Shown: positions 35,704 through 44,906 of the stretch, one piece after another | Layout: the number at the start of each line of letters is the position of its first letter | How positions within the stretch are numbered: the first letter of the stretch is position 1 | NCBI GenBank assembly: GCA_029262515.1 | Contig: JAJCZH010000008.1 | Location: 124,001-188,000 of the forward strand | Reading direction: 5' to 3' | Source of the DNA: Deltaproteobacteria bacterium | GTDB taxonomy: Bacteria; Desulfobacterota; GWC2-55-46; JADFVP01 | Length of the DNA stretch: 64,000 nt | Position numbers and translations under genes: made by a program | The notes under the pieces: generated by a model | Databases searched by the model: none | What the model saw: the letters and a program-made list of their open reading frames with translations, nothing else | What the model was told of the DNA's origin: nothing

Positions 35704-37971
35704 TTATGCAAAGAGATCGATACCGCCTTGCCTGTCAAGACCGTAAGCAGCACCGGTAACAGTACCTATCACCGTATGGCCTGCCTCGGTTACCGGCTCC
35801 CTGTTGCCCTCTCTTCTCCTGCCCTTACTCTCTGAGCGCTCCCAGAGTTCTGCGCCCTTGTTACCGTCCGTGCCGACCGACTGCTCCCTGACGTCTACTG
35901 AATACTTGTCCATATTGAGGCCCTGTTGGGCAAAAAGCTCTCTCAACTTGGCTGAGTCGGAGTCGAGCAAGTTCTTAACGGCACGCGAATCGACAATAAT
36001 TCTGGCGTTGACGTTCTCGCCATCTCCTGTCAATTTAATCTCCAACGTTCCGAGGTGTTCTGGTGAGAGACGCAGGTTGACCTGCCTGCCCCCGGCGAGA
36101 AAACTCATCTTTAGCGCCTGAGAGAACTTCTCGTACACTTTAACGGTATGCTCAAAGCCCGAAGACGGCTCAACACCCGCCTCCGTAGCCATCAGGCTCT
36201 CGGTAAAACTCAAGCTCCTGATCTCACCGTCCCTTGCGAGCAGTGCGGCAAAGTCCTGCGGCCCAAGCGCTCTGTGACCATTACTACCGGCCTCATTGCC
36301 GCCTCCGTCACCCCCGGTCCCCAAAAAACCGCCTCCGGCCATTGGCCGTCCTTTACCAGTATTCAACCCGGACTCAAGAGCCTCATCCGCGCCGGCTGAA
36401 GCCTTTTCAAGATTTTTTGCATAAACCTCGCTGGTATTGCTCCCGTCTTCTCCTGCCTCGGCCTTCTCGATAAGACCCTTAAGGGTCTCGGTATTCGGAG
36501 CCGTTCTGCTCTGGCGAAGCCTCTCAAGCGCATTCTCAATACCCTTCAGCTCGCTTCTCCTGCTGCCCCGTGACCCGGGCTCCACCGACTCGGTACTATC
36601 TTCAACAGAGCCGGTATCCGGCTCAATACTTTCTGTCTCTGCTTTTCCAGCATCGGCTTCGCCATTACCGGTATTATCAGTTCCGATATCAGAAGTAACT
36701 TTATTCAGAGCATCAGAATGAGAGAACTCCATATCGACGACCATTTTACCCCTCGCTCCCGTCTCTCCCTTCCCTAAAGATGAAACCTGTAGAGGGTCGG
36801 CCTCTTTAAGAACCGAAGAGGCGAGCCCTGCCACTGTAGCAAGCTCCGCTTCATATAAACCAACCGGCAGACCGACCGGGACCTGCAGGTTCTCACCCTC
36901 TAAAAGGGGGACACTCTGCTCAGGGCCAGTAGCTGCGCTCTTGCTCTCTTCAAATAAGTCCGCTTCAATCTCCGCCCTTTCGAACAAGCCGAGTTCTTTG
37001 GTTATATCTTTGTTGATTGGCTGAGTGCCGGTTGTATCAGAACCGAAAGCAAGAGAGCCTGTCTCAAGGTCATGGAGCAGGTCCGCAGGGTGTGAAGCTT
37101 GGCTCTCGTCAGCATTAAAGAACAGTCCGGTATCAGAACCCCTGGCGGTCTCTTGCCCGGCCTCTTCTCCCGATCCCTCTTCAAAAGAGCCGACAGCAGG
37201 CTTGGAACTGCCCTCTGGGGTCAATGCCGAAGACGGCGTCGTCATTACGGCACCGCCGTTTCCGTAACCGTTATCGAGCAGGAGCCCGGTTAAATTCTGC
37301 TCATCTTCAAGCCGAAGAGCTTCTGCACCTGCGCTACTCCCATTAACTTCAAGGGTAGCTCCAGACTCTTCACTCGTTACCTCAACACCCGGTTGCGCGG
37401 TATCTCGGATAACGGAACGGAGTGTAAATAACTCCTCTTTTAAGAAACCGGCATCGATACCGCCACCAAGGCCGTACTCATCTTCGATAAGATGATAAGA
37501 CTCTTCCTGATATACCCCGGTTTGCGAATCAACCTCAGCTTGACCTGCGCCGTCCATTACGCTCTCGGCAATAGCGGCATCAAATTCCGCGGCGCCTCTC
37601 TCTATGCCGGTAGCCCCGGCGATAACGGAATCTGGGACTTGAGTCTCTGAACTCTTGGCCGAACCTTTGATTGGACTCTTTGAGTCCGATTGTGCGTTCG
37701 GGCCGTTACCGGCGCCAACAGGTACGTGCGACCCGGAGTTCTGCGGCCTGTTAATTCTCCCAAACTCCTTGCCCTCGCGCTCTGCGACCTCTTTTCCGGG
37801 ACTCTTCTCTTTCTGATGTAAAGACTGATGCGAAGAGAGCACTGAACGGAAATCAGCCGGACCTTCACCTGCCGCTCCGTTCTTGTTAGCAACCTGTTGG
37901 GCTGCCGACGGCGCCGAAGAGTCCCGGGAAGCCAAACCGTTCATATGAAATATTGAGAACTCTAAACTCAT
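35704..37971 (-). CDS. fliK: Hook-length control protein FliK (large form)
   Basis: 755 residues, about twice the enteric length. The first 600 are Gly/Ser/Glu-rich and of low complexity, fitting an extended molecular ruler. The C-terminal Flg_hook domain (about 620-700) carries VNLRLSPEHLGTLEIKLTGD, NVNARIIVDSRAVKNLLDSD and LRELFAQQGLNMDKYSVDV, the part that contacts FlhB to switch export specificity. It is the first gene of fliK-flgD-flgE, about 100 bp after a sigma54 promoter. The ribosome site AGAAGG is very close to the ATG. Confidence 0.93.
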   Translation of the reverse strand: MSLEFSIFHMNGLASRDSSAPSAAQQVANKNGAAGEGPADFRSVLSSHQSLHQKEKSPGKEVAEREGKEFGRINRPQNSGSHVPVGAGNGPNAQSDSKSPIKGSAKSSETQVPDSVIAGATGIERGAAEFDAAIAESVMDGAGQAEVDSQTGVYQEESYHLIEDEYGLGGGIDAGFLKEELFTLRSVIRDTAQPGVEVTSEESGATLEVNGSSAGAEALRLEDEQNLTGLLLDNGYGNGGAVMTTPSSALTPEGSSKPAVGSFEEGSGEEAGQETARGSDTGLFFNADESQASHPADLLHDLETGSLAFGSDTTGTQPINKDITKELGLFERAEIEADLFEESKSAATGPEQSVPLLEGENLQVPVGLPVGLYEAELATVAGLASSVLKEADPLQVSSLGKGETGARGKMVVDMEFSHSDALNKVTSDIGTDNTGNGEADAGKAETESIEPDTGSVEDSTESVEPGSRGSRRSELKGIENALERLRQSRTAPNTETLKGLIEKAEAGEDGSNTSEVYAKNLEKASAGADEALESGLNTGKGRPMAGGGFLGTGGDGGGNEAGSNGHRALGPQDFAALLARDGEIRSLSFTESLMATEAGVEPSSGFEHTVKVYEKFSQALKMSFLAGGRQVNLRLSPEHLGTLEIKLTGDGENVNARIIVDSRAVKNLLDSDSAKLRELFAQQGLNMDKYSVDVREQSVGTDGNKGAELWERSESKGRRREGNREPVTEAGHTVIGTVTGAAYGLDRQGGIDLFA

Positions 37972-38067
37972 CCTTCTCTCTACCTTTTCTCACTAAGTAT
38001 GGTTACTTTCAGACAGATAAAAGAGACACCGTAAAACCGGTGAAGCTTCTACTCTACCTACTGTATT

Positions 38068-38083
38068 AGCAACAGGCGTGCCA
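38068..38083 (-). promoter_or_regulatory. sigma54 promoter of fliK-flgD-flgE
   Basis: Minus strand TGGCACGCCTGTTGCT, near-identical to the fliL promoter. About 100 nt before the fliK ATG. Confidence 0.88.
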
Positions 38084-38461
38084 AAATTGACTTTTGGTAT
38101 TTTTATCAATCATTTCAAATGGTTATGTTTTGTGCAAAAATCCTACGAAAAGAGCCGGGGCCATATAGGGGCAGATATTGCCGGGCACACGGGATAATAT
38201 TTCCCATGCGGACCGCTTCAATACAATCCGGAAGCAGGGTGATTACGGCAAGCGATTGCGTTAATAAAGAGGTGCGGTTATGAGAAGAGTGGGTGTATTG
38301 AATTGCTACTCTACGCTATGCAAGTAGCGCACAGGGTGGTCACTGCGGTTAATGACGTGGCGGGTAGTCTGTTTTATTATTAGAACGGAAGTAGTATGAA
38401 CCAGCCGGAATTAGACAGAAGGGGGCAACATGACAGGTACTTAGAGAGATTACTCTAAAAA
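38084..38461. other. Gene-free region upstream of the fliK promoter
   Basis: About 380 bp separating the end of the flgB-to-motE operon from the fliK promoter. No gene is seen on the minus strand. Two very short plus-strand frames (38280-38327 and 38396-38458) have ribosome-site-like sequences but only 15 and 20 codons. A GTCA-N10-TGAC repeat sits at 38339-38356. No terminator hairpin with a T-tract was found for the motE-like gene. Confidence 0.5.
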
Positions 38462-39028
38462 TTATTGAACCGGTTTTATCTTGAGCATATGGGTCAGTTT
38501 AACTGCTTTTTCGAGTTCAACGAGGCCGAGTATCCTTCCGGCCTTCTTCGCGTTCATCTTGGAGAGTATCTGCACAGCCATCTTGTCATCGAGCTTCTCA
38601 AGACGCGGGGCCGCCTCTGCCGGCGCCATCGACTCGTAGATCTTTACGGTCTTCTTCACCCTCTCCGACTGCGCCTCTTCTACAAGCTGCACCACTAACT
38701 CGTACTTCGCCTGCTTCTTGTTCAGCTCTGCTATCTTGGCGCTCAGGTCACTCTTCAGGGAGTTGAGCCGCTCTTCGGTAAGCCTTAAGTCCTCCTCCTT
38801 GGCGTCGAGTTCGCCTTCGCGTCTCTTTATCGCCTCGATCATCGACCTCTCTTTGCTGCCCTTCAGTATCTTAGGCTCTTTCTGGACAAGCCTGTCGAGT
38901 TCCATGGAAGGGGTAGGCGCCTCGGCATAAACCATTGGTGTCGGCAAATAGTCGTAACCCGTAGAAAACCACAGGACCAATGCAACTACCTTTAACACCG
39001 CGAGCGGTAACAGAATCTTATATTTCAT
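38462..39028 (-). CDS. MotE-like membrane coiled-coil protein
   Basis: About 188 residues from the ATG at 39028. One N-terminal membrane or signal-anchor segment (KILLPLAVLKVVALVLWFST), then a long coiled coil (about 60-130, EAIKRREGELDAKEEDLRLT) and a C-terminal MgtE-N-like domain (APRLEKLDDKMAVQILSKMN, AKKAGRILGLV). This architecture matches MotE/FliJ-adjacent proteins, which in other bacteria act as periplasmic chaperones or partners for the motor. It overlaps the fliJ end by 11 bp and closes the flgB operon. Exact role here is inferred. Confidence 0.78.
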   Translation of the reverse strand: MKYKILLPLAVLKVVALVLWFSTGYDYLPTPMVYAEAPTPSMELDRLVQKEPKILKGSKERSMIEAIKRREGELDAKEEDLRLTEERLNSLKSDLSAKIAELNKKQAKYELVVQLVEEAQSERVKKTVKIYESMAPAEAAPRLEKLDDKMAVQILSKMNAKKAGRILGLVELEKAVKLTHMLKIKPVQ

Positions 39029-39473
39029 TATCCCGGCCCCTCTTGAATCTGCTCGAAACAAGGTCGTCGTTCTCCTTTTGCTCGGCCTTATCAAGGTCTT
39101 TCACATACTGATCGTAGGACTTCTCTTTAAGCGTCTCAACTACCTTCTTCTCCTTGGTAGCCTCCTCCAACTCGGAGCGGCGTGCCTCAAAGAGCTGCCT
39201 TGCGCTCTCTATTATCTGTTGCTGCTCGGAGATATGCTTCTTGAGGCCGTAAAAGTAAGCGCCGTACATGCCGAGCTCTTCGGCCTGACCGCCCTCTTCT
39301 TTGAGCCTGTCGAGATCTTCACACCCCTTGATATAGGAATTCTGAAGTTCTATCAACTTCCGCTCCTCCTCTTCGAGAAGCAGGAGAGCTTCGCTGAACT
39401 CTCTTTGGCTGGCCTCTTCAAGCCTCTGCCTGTAATCGTACAGCGGTTCGAGCTTAAAGACGAATCTATTCAT
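39018..39473 (-). CDS. fliJ: Flagellar export ATPase regulator FliJ
   Basis: About 151 residues, an antiparallel coiled coil. It begins MNRFVFKLEPLYDYRQRLEE, the FliJ N-terminal signature (FxFxLexlLxyR), and ends in a charged helix. I chose the ATG at 39473; upstream in-frame codons exist but do not fit the family. FliJ sits in the centre of the FliI ring and contacts FlhA. It follows fliI by about 130 bp. Confidence 0.9.
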   Translation of the reverse strand: MNRFVFKLEPLYDYRQRLEEASQREFSEALLLLEEEERKLIELQNSYIKGCEDLDRLKEEGGQAEELGMYGAYFYGLKKHISEQQQIIESARQLFEARRSELEEATKEKKVVETLKEKSYDQYVKDLDKAEQKENDDLVSSRFKRGRDNEI

Positions 39474-39601
39474 GTCCTTTCGCAACTCCATGTCATAAAA
39501 GATCGTGAAACTTCCTGATACTTCTCCGTGATAATCAAAAAACCGCCCGGATTCGTCATAATTCGTCAAAAAAAATGATAAAAAAATCTAAAAAGTCACT
39601 C

Positions 39602-40927
39602 TTATAACGTCATTGTAAAGAGCCGCTGCAGACTGTCTTCGTAATCGGCCCGTTCGGAAATATCCTGACAGAGATAGTTGTCTATCATGTCGTGCGAAGC
39701 GATAGCTCTGTCGACCTTCGGGTCGCTCCCGTCCTTATACGCCCCTATGCTGATAAGGTCGTACGCCTTACGATAACTCGCTATCTGCGACTTTACATAC
39801 GTGGAAAACTTCAGGTGATCAGGCGTGACTATATCCATCATCACGCGGCTTGCGCTCTGCAGCATATCTATAGACGGGTAATGGCCCTGTGCCGCAAGGT
39901 CTCTTGAGAGCACTATGTGCCCGTCGAGTATGGCGCGGGTTGCATCCGCAATCGGGTCGTTAACGTCGTCGCCCTCGGCGAGGATAGTATAGAAACCGGT
40001 AATAGAGCCATCTCCGACGCTCGTTCCTGCGCGCTCCAGGAGTTTCGGCAGCAGCGCAAAGACCGACGGCGGATAACCTTTTGTGGCAGGCGGTTCTCCG
40101 ACGGCAAGCCCTACCTCCCTCTGGGCCATGGCAAAGCGGCTGACAGAGTCCATCATCAAAAGCACGTCTTTACCCTTATCCCTGAAGTACTCTGCTACTG
40201 CCGTTGCAAAGAAGGCCGCTCTCATCCTCACCAGCGGCGGCTGGTCTGATGTCGCTATTATAAGGACCGAACGCGCAAGTCCCTCGGACCCGAGATCCTT
40301 CTCTATAAACTCCTTTACCTCTCGTCCCCTCTCACCAACAAGAGCTATAACGTTTACATCGGCTTCGGTGTACCTGGCCATCATGCCGAGCAGCACCGAT
40401 TTGCCTACTCCTGAGCCCGCGAAGATACCGAGCCTCTGCCCTTTGCCTACTGTCAGAAGGCCGTTAATGGCCCTTATTCCGACATTGAGCGGCTCTGAAA
40501 TTCTCTTTCTGGTAAACGGGTTTGGCGGGGTACTGTGAAGCGGGTACTCTGTTGTGGTATCGAGTGAACCGAAACCGTCTATCGGGTTTCCGAGACCGTC
40601 GATGGTACGGCCTAAGAGAGCATCTCCAACACGAGCGGCATACCGAGTACCCCTTGCAACCACCTTTGAACCCGGCCCAATACCGGTAACCTCGCCGAGC
40701 GGCATAAGCAGTATCTTATCATCGGAAAAACCGACCACTTCACAGTCGATCGGCTCACCGTGCCGCCTCGGGTAGACGAGGCAATGTTCCCCGACCGACG
40801 CTTCGGCCCCTACCCCTTCCATAACAAGACCGACTACACGCGTAATCCTGCCGTTCATCTTGAAGGGCCTGATATCGTCGATAAGCCCTATCTGTTTTCT
40901 TAAATTTTCTTTTGCCTCAGTCAGCAT
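39602..40927 (-). CDS. fliI: Flagellum-specific ATPase FliI
   Basis: 441 residues. Walker A is GIFAGSGVGKSVLLGMMARY; also RARIG-like export-ATPase blocks, VIALVGERGREVKEFIEKDL, DVLLMMDSVSRFAMAQREVG, PPATKGYPPSVFALLPKLLE and GSITGFYTILAEGDD. It powers entry of substrates into the export gate. The ATG overlaps the fliH end by 11 bp. Confidence 0.98.
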   Translation of the reverse strand: MLTEAKENLRKQIGLIDDIRPFKMNGRITRVVGLVMEGVGAEASVGEHCLVYPRRHGEPIDCEVVGFSDDKILLMPLGEVTGIGPGSKVVARGTRYAARVGDALLGRTIDGLGNPIDGFGSLDTTTEYPLHSTPPNPFTRKRISEPLNVGIRAINGLLTVGKGQRLGIFAGSGVGKSVLLGMMARYTEADVNVIALVGERGREVKEFIEKDLGSEGLARSVLIIATSDQPPLVRMRAAFFATAVAEYFRDKGKDVLLMMDSVSRFAMAQREVGLAVGEPPATKGYPPSVFALLPKLLERAGTSVGDGSITGFYTILAEGDDVNDPIADATRAILDGHIVLSRDLAAQGHYPSIDMLQSASRVMMDIVTPDHLKFSTYVKSQIASYRKAYDLISIGAYKDGSDPKVDRAIASHDMIDNYLCQDISERADYEDSLQRLFTMTL

Positions 40928-41546
40928 CTCTGAGCCTGCTCTCTATTTCATCCAAAACACCGCTTATGGTCGCATCGATTTCACCGAAGTTACTCTCTAT
41001 CGTTGCCCCGCCGCGCTCTATCCTGTTATCGCTCTCTATAACAAAACCGTTCACACCGCCTGTATACCTTGACAGTTCAGGACGAAACTCTTGCATGACA
41101 TCGAGGTCTTTAGGATTGACCTTTACTACGACATCCTGATTGGCCACGATCATCTTCATTGCCGAGCGGACGCAGTCGACTACGATTTCCCTGCTCACAT
41201 CCACCTCTCTTTGAATAACCTTGCGGGCGATGACGAGCACAAGATCGAGCATCTCGGACTCACAGGCCTTAAAAACCGTCTCCTTGCACCCGGAGAGTTC
41301 GTTGAGCAGAGAGTTGATGCCGTTAAAGAGCACTGCCGCCTTCTGGGCGCCGAGCTCGAACCCGGCCTTCTCTCCAACGCTAAACCCCTCTTCGTACGCC
41401 TTTCTTTCAAGATCAACATACTCGTTGCCGACCTTGACCTCATTCGGGTCAACGACCTGACCGACAACAACACCGCTCAGGTCCTTCATCTTAAAAGGTT
41501 CCGTTCTAGCGCTACCGGTCACATTATGCCTGAATATTCTACTCAA
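40917..41546 (-). CDS. fliH: Export ATPase negative regulator FliH
   Basis: About 209 residues. Begins SRIFRHN and PFKMKDL, as in delta-type FliH. A Glu/Ala/Gly-rich helix (YEEGFSVGEKAGFELGAQKA) is followed by the V-ATPase E-like C-terminus (VLVIARKVIQREVDVSREIV, VKVNPKDLDVMQEF, GATIESNFGEIDATI). I prefer the TTG at 41546 (family N-terminus; GGGGGTG upstream; overlaps the fliG stop) over a GTG at 41555. FliH tethers FliI to FliN. Confidence 0.9.
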   Translation of the reverse strand: MSRIFRHNVTGSARTEPFKMKDLSGVVVGQVVDPNEVKVGNEYVDLERKAYEEGFSVGEKAGFELGAQKAAVLFNGINSLLNELSGCKETVFKACESEMLDLVLVIARKVIQREVDVSREIVVDCVRSAMKMIVANQDVVVKVNPKDLDVMQEFRPELSRYTGGVNGFVIESDNRIERGGATIESNFGEIDATISGVLDEIESRLRDAD

Positions 41547-42546
41547 CCAGATCACCCCCGCGCCCTGATCTTACAAGCTTGCCTTCACCTTCGAGCCTGC
41601 GCGCGATCTTCAGTATCTCCTGCTGGTTCTTCTCTATATCGCTCACGCGTACCGGACCCATCGCCTCGATATCCTCCTGCAGCATATCGGCAGCCCGCTC
41701 ACTCATATTCTTGTAGAACTTATCGCGCAAACCGTCATCGACACCCTTGAGCGATACGCTGAGAATCTCGGTAGAGAGTTCTTTAATAACCTGCTGCATG
41801 CCCCTGTCGTCAACGTCGGCGAGATCGGCAAAGACGAACATCTGCGCCTGGATCGCTTCAGCCAGCTCTCCGCTCGATGTCTCTATTGCCTCCATTATCT
41901 TCTCTTCATTGGCCGCATCTACCTGGTTTAGTATCTCGGCGGCGAGCTTTACCCCCTCGACATTACTGCCTGCGCCGGCCGAATCGCTGAACATCTGATT
42001 ATTGAGCATATCCTCAAGGTCGGCAACAGCGGCCTGCGGAATCGTCTTAAGCGTCGCAACCCTCAACATAATCTCGCCCCTCACCCGCTCCTCGGGAATA
42101 TTCATTAAAATAGTAGAGGCCGTGTCCGAGTCGAGAAGGGCGAGTATAAGGGCCACAATCTGCGGGTGTTCGCTCTTTAGTGTATTGGCCACGATACCCG
42201 GGTCCATCCACCTCAAAGACTCAAGGCCGGACCCGCCCATCTGCCGCTTTATCTGCTCCAGTATCGCCCCGCCCTTTTCCGGGCCGAGCGCCTTGTTGAT
42301 CAGGTTCTGCGCATACGTCATTCCCTGCACGGTGACCGAATCGCTACCCATTGAAGAGAGAAACTCATCCACAACCTTCTTGCTCGACTGCATGGAGACG
42401 GAGTCTTTCTTGATCATGGTGCCGCCGATAAGCTGCAACTCATCTTCAGAGAAGTGCTTGACGACATCGGAAGCAAGCTCTTCACCGAGATACATAAGAA
42501 TAACGGAAACCCTCTCCAGGCCCGAAAGTTTTGCCTCGGCCACCAT
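41539..42546 (-). CDS. fliG: Flagellar motor switch protein FliG
   Basis: 335 residues. N domain with VSVILMYLGEELASDVVKHF, middle domain with EHPQIVALILALLDSDTAST (EHPQ motif), and C-terminal domain with FVFADLADVDDRGMQQVIKE and the torque helix MSERAADMLQEDIEAMGPVR. It couples the FliF ring to FliM and receives force from MotA. AAGGAGAGG precedes the ATG, one base after the fliF stop. Confidence 0.98.
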   Translation of the reverse strand: MVAEAKLSGLERVSVILMYLGEELASDVVKHFSEDELQLIGGTMIKKDSVSMQSSKKVVDEFLSSMGSDSVTVQGMTYAQNLINKALGPEKGGAILEQIKRQMGGSGLESLRWMDPGIVANTLKSEHPQIVALILALLDSDTASTILMNIPEERVRGEIMLRVATLKTIPQAAVADLEDMLNNQMFSDSAGAGSNVEGVKLAAEILNQVDAANEEKIMEAIETSSGELAEAIQAQMFVFADLADVDDRGMQQVIKELSTEILSVSLKGVDDGLRDKFYKNMSERAADMLQEDIEAMGPVRVSDIEKNQQEILKIARRLEGEGKLVRSGRGGDLVE

Positions 42547-44133
42547 TTACCTCTCCTTGACCATGCCTTTGAGCACCATTGCCGCCTGCTCCGGGTTCTG
42601 CTTCACGCTGTCTTTTAACATATTGAGAGTCTTGGACTCATCACTCTGAACGGCCTCAACAAACTCTTCAGCTCCAGCCTCAAGTGCCGGAACTCCGCCT
42701 CCAGCGGCAGCCACGGCGCCACCACCAATTCCCGATGCCTCAGCCAGAAGCCTTTTAACGAGCGGCCTCAAGATAAAGAGGATAGTAATAAGAGCCACCA
42801 GAAAGACCGAGACGTACTTTATAAGAACCGGTACCAGAGACATCGGTATTAACGGCGGCGCCTCCTCTTCTGGGGGCGCACCGGCAAAAAGCTCAGAGGT
42901 AAAAGGAGTGCTCACGACCGTAATCTCATCTCCGCGGTCCTCCGAGAAACCCACCGCGCCCTCAACCATACTTACATACATGGCAATCTCTTCATCCGTA
43001 CGAGCGACATATGTTCTTGTCTCCACTCCGTCCGCGTCCGTGCTTACATCATACGTACCATCAACCAGTACGGAAACACTCACCCGCTTCGTGGTATTTA
43101 TCGGCTCAATAGTGTGACTTACGGTCTTGCTTATCTCGTAATTGATCGTCTCGCTATCTGTTTTCGACTGGGCCGGAGTCGCGCTCTGGCCTATGCCCGT
43201 ACCCTGTGTGCCACCCGGAATATTAGACAGGACACCCGGCACGCCGGAGCCGCCAGCCACAGAACCTGTCGTAGACTCCTTGCTCGACTGCTCGCTTCTC
43301 GGCACGACACCTTCAGGATCGAAGAACTCTTCGGTCTTCTCTACGTGGCGCGTCTCGACATCGACAGAGACGCGGGCAACAACCCTGTCCATGCCGATGG
43401 TCTTTTCGAGCATGCTCTCGATTCTGCGCTCCATATCCTTTTCCAACCCCACCCTGTACTCTACCTGAGTGGCGCCTAGTCCATAGGCATTGTCCCCGTC
43501 CTTACTGGACCGGGTCCACATGCGTCCCTGGGTATCGACCACAGTAATGTCCGTGGTATTGAGGTTTTCGGTGCTGTTGGCAAGCAGATGAACTATGCTC
43601 TCAACCTGCCCGCCGGTGAGCGACTTTCCGGGCCTCAACTTGACTACTACCGAAGCGCGCGCCCTGCGGTCTTCACCGAAAAAAGAGCCCGTATCGGGTA
43701 TAGACATATGAACCCTTGCCGAATCCACCTCATTAAGCTGGGTTATGGTACGTGAAAGCTCGCCCTGAAGAGCCCTCTTGTAGTTGATCTTCTGCACAAA
43801 CTGCGTAACGCCGAAGCTCGAGGTGTCGAATATCTCGTAACCTATACCGTCGCCCTGCGGTAACCCCTGCCCGGCAAGCTCCATACGGGTCTCGTAGACA
43901 TTTTCGGACGGTACGCTGATAGCGCTGCCCTCTACTTTATATGGTACACCCAGTTCCCTGAGCCTGTCAATAATGGCGCCCGAATCGTTGCCGGAAAGGC
44001 CAGAGTAAAGAACCTGATAGGCAGGCCCGTACCCCCACAGAAGAAAAACAACTAACCCGGAGACAAAGACCGAGAGTATGCCGAGCAACAGAAGGCTCTT
44101 TATCGAGCCTAAACCTTTAGCGCTGTTTGCCAT
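42547..44133 (-). CDS. fliF: Flagellar MS-ring protein FliF
   Basis: 528 residues. Two membrane segments (about 13-35 and 432-455) flank the periplasmic RBM domains: YQVLYSGLSGNDSGAIIDRL, GVTQFVQKINYKRALQGELS, VHMSIPDTGSFFGEDRRARA and VVKLRPGKSLTGGQVESIVH. The C-terminal FliG-binding tail is QNPEQAAMVLKGMVKER. It is the first structure of the basal body. It lies between fliE and fliG. Confidence 0.98.
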   Translation of the reverse strand: MANSAKGLGSIKSLLLLGILSVFVSGLVVFLLWGYGPAYQVLYSGLSGNDSGAIIDRLRELGVPYKVEGSAISVPSENVYETRMELAGQGLPQGDGIGYEIFDTSSFGVTQFVQKINYKRALQGELSRTITQLNEVDSARVHMSIPDTGSFFGEDRRARASVVVKLRPGKSLTGGQVESIVHLLANSTENLNTTDITVVDTQGRMWTRSSKDGDNAYGLGATQVEYRVGLEKDMERRIESMLEKTIGMDRVVARVSVDVETRHVEKTEEFFDPEGVVPRSEQSSKESTTGSVAGGSGVPGVLSNIPGGTQGTGIGQSATPAQSKTDSETINYEISKTVSHTIEPINTTKRVSVSVLVDGTYDVSTDADGVETRTYVARTDEEIAMYVSMVEGAVGFSEDRGDEITVVSTPFTSELFAGAPPEEEAPPLIPMSLVPVLIKYVSVFLVALITILFILRPLVKRLLAEASGIGGGAVAAAGGGVPALEAGAEEFVEAVQSDESKTLNMLKDSVKQNPEQAAMVLKGMVKER

Positions 44134-44136
44134 GAT

Positions 44137-44433
44137 TTATAATTGCATCCTCATGATCTCTTCATACGCGGCAAGAAGCTTGTTACGCACCTGAAGCATC
44201 ATGTTAAATGAAAGGTTGGCCTCTTCTACGGCTATCATAGCCTCGTGCACATTTGTCGCCTCGCCCTTGGCGAGCCCCTCTATCGCCTTATCGGCGCTGA
44301 CCTGCACTTCACTGACCTTGGCGATAGATTCCTGGAGCAGCGCGGTAAACGAACCAGACTGCCCCTCTTTCTGATGCTTTGCGGCAACCTCCTGCATCTG
44401 CGCCGCCGCTATGCCCTTTATCGACTCAACCAT
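44137..44433 (-). CDS. fliE: MS ring-rod junction protein FliE
   Basis: 98 residues. Central and C-terminal features SFTALLQESIAKVSEVQVSA, then GEATNVHEAMIAVEEANLSF and NMMLQVRNKLLAAYEEIMRM are characteristic. It joins the FliF ring to the rod. A GGAAAGGG site precedes the ATG. Third gene of the flgB-flgC-fliE operon. Confidence 0.96.
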   Translation of the reverse strand: MVESIKGIAAAQMQEVAAKHQKEGQSGSFTALLQESIAKVSEVQVSADKAIEGLAKGEATNVHEAMIAVEEANLSFNMMLQVRNKLLAAYEEIMRMQL

Positions 44434-44469
44434 CTCAATACCCTTTCCGGCCCTGGAGCCTCAACCAAA

Positions 44470-44901
44470 TTATCTGATCAGTTCCATCGCCTTTGCGGCC
44501 ATCTCACGCGAAGACTTGAATACATTCGAGTTGGCTTCATAAGACCTCGAAGCGGCAATCATATTGACCATCTCCTCAACGGTATTTACGTTCGGGTACG
44601 CTACGTAACCCGTTTTGTCGGCATCCGGATGTCCAGGCTCATATGCGTACTTTAACGGCCTGGAGTCGGAAATGATGCCGGCAACACCAACACCTACGAG
44701 ATTCTCGTTGTTCTTCATCGAACTGGTCAAAAAATCTCCGAACGTATTCTCCTCAGCCTTAAAGACGATGTCTTTGCGCCTGTACGGCCCGCCGTCGTTG
44801 GTGCGTGTTGTCTCTACATTGGCGAGGTTTGAAGCGATAACGTTCATTCTGAGCCTCTGTACTTCCATCCCCGAAGCGCTTACCGCAAATACATTGAACA
44901 T
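44470..44901 (-). CDS. flgC: Proximal rod protein FlgC
   Basis: 143 residues. N-terminus MFNVFAVSASGMEVQRLRMN followed by VIASNLANVETTRTNDGGPY and RRKDIVF; C-terminus [20 protein letters not shown], then RSYEANSNVFKSSREMAAKA. All are FlgC hallmarks. It forms the rod base with FlgB and FlgF. It follows flgB by five bases. Confidence 0.98.
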   Translation of the reverse strand: MFNVFAVSASGMEVQRLRMNVIASNLANVETTRTNDGGPYRRKDIVFKAEENTFGDFLTSSMKNNENLVGVGVAGIISDSRPLKYAYEPGHPDADKTGYVAYPNVNTVEEMVNMIAASRSYEANSNVFKSSREMAAKAMELIR

Positions 44902-44906
44902 ATCTT

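Noticed and set aside
38280..38327. A 15-codon plus-strand frame after AGAGGTGCGG as a leader peptide
   Set aside because: No downstream gene on the plus strand that it could control.
38339..38356. GTCA-N10-TGAC repeat upstream of the fliK promoter as a fourth activator site
   Set aside because: The spacing is 10 rather than 6 and the centre is not A-rich, so it does not match the other three sites.
38396..38458. A 20-codon plus-strand frame with a GGAAG site, with an RRxxxR-like start reminiscent of PilZ proteins
   Set aside because: Too short, stops early and is not followed by any further PilZ sequence in another frame that I could recognise.
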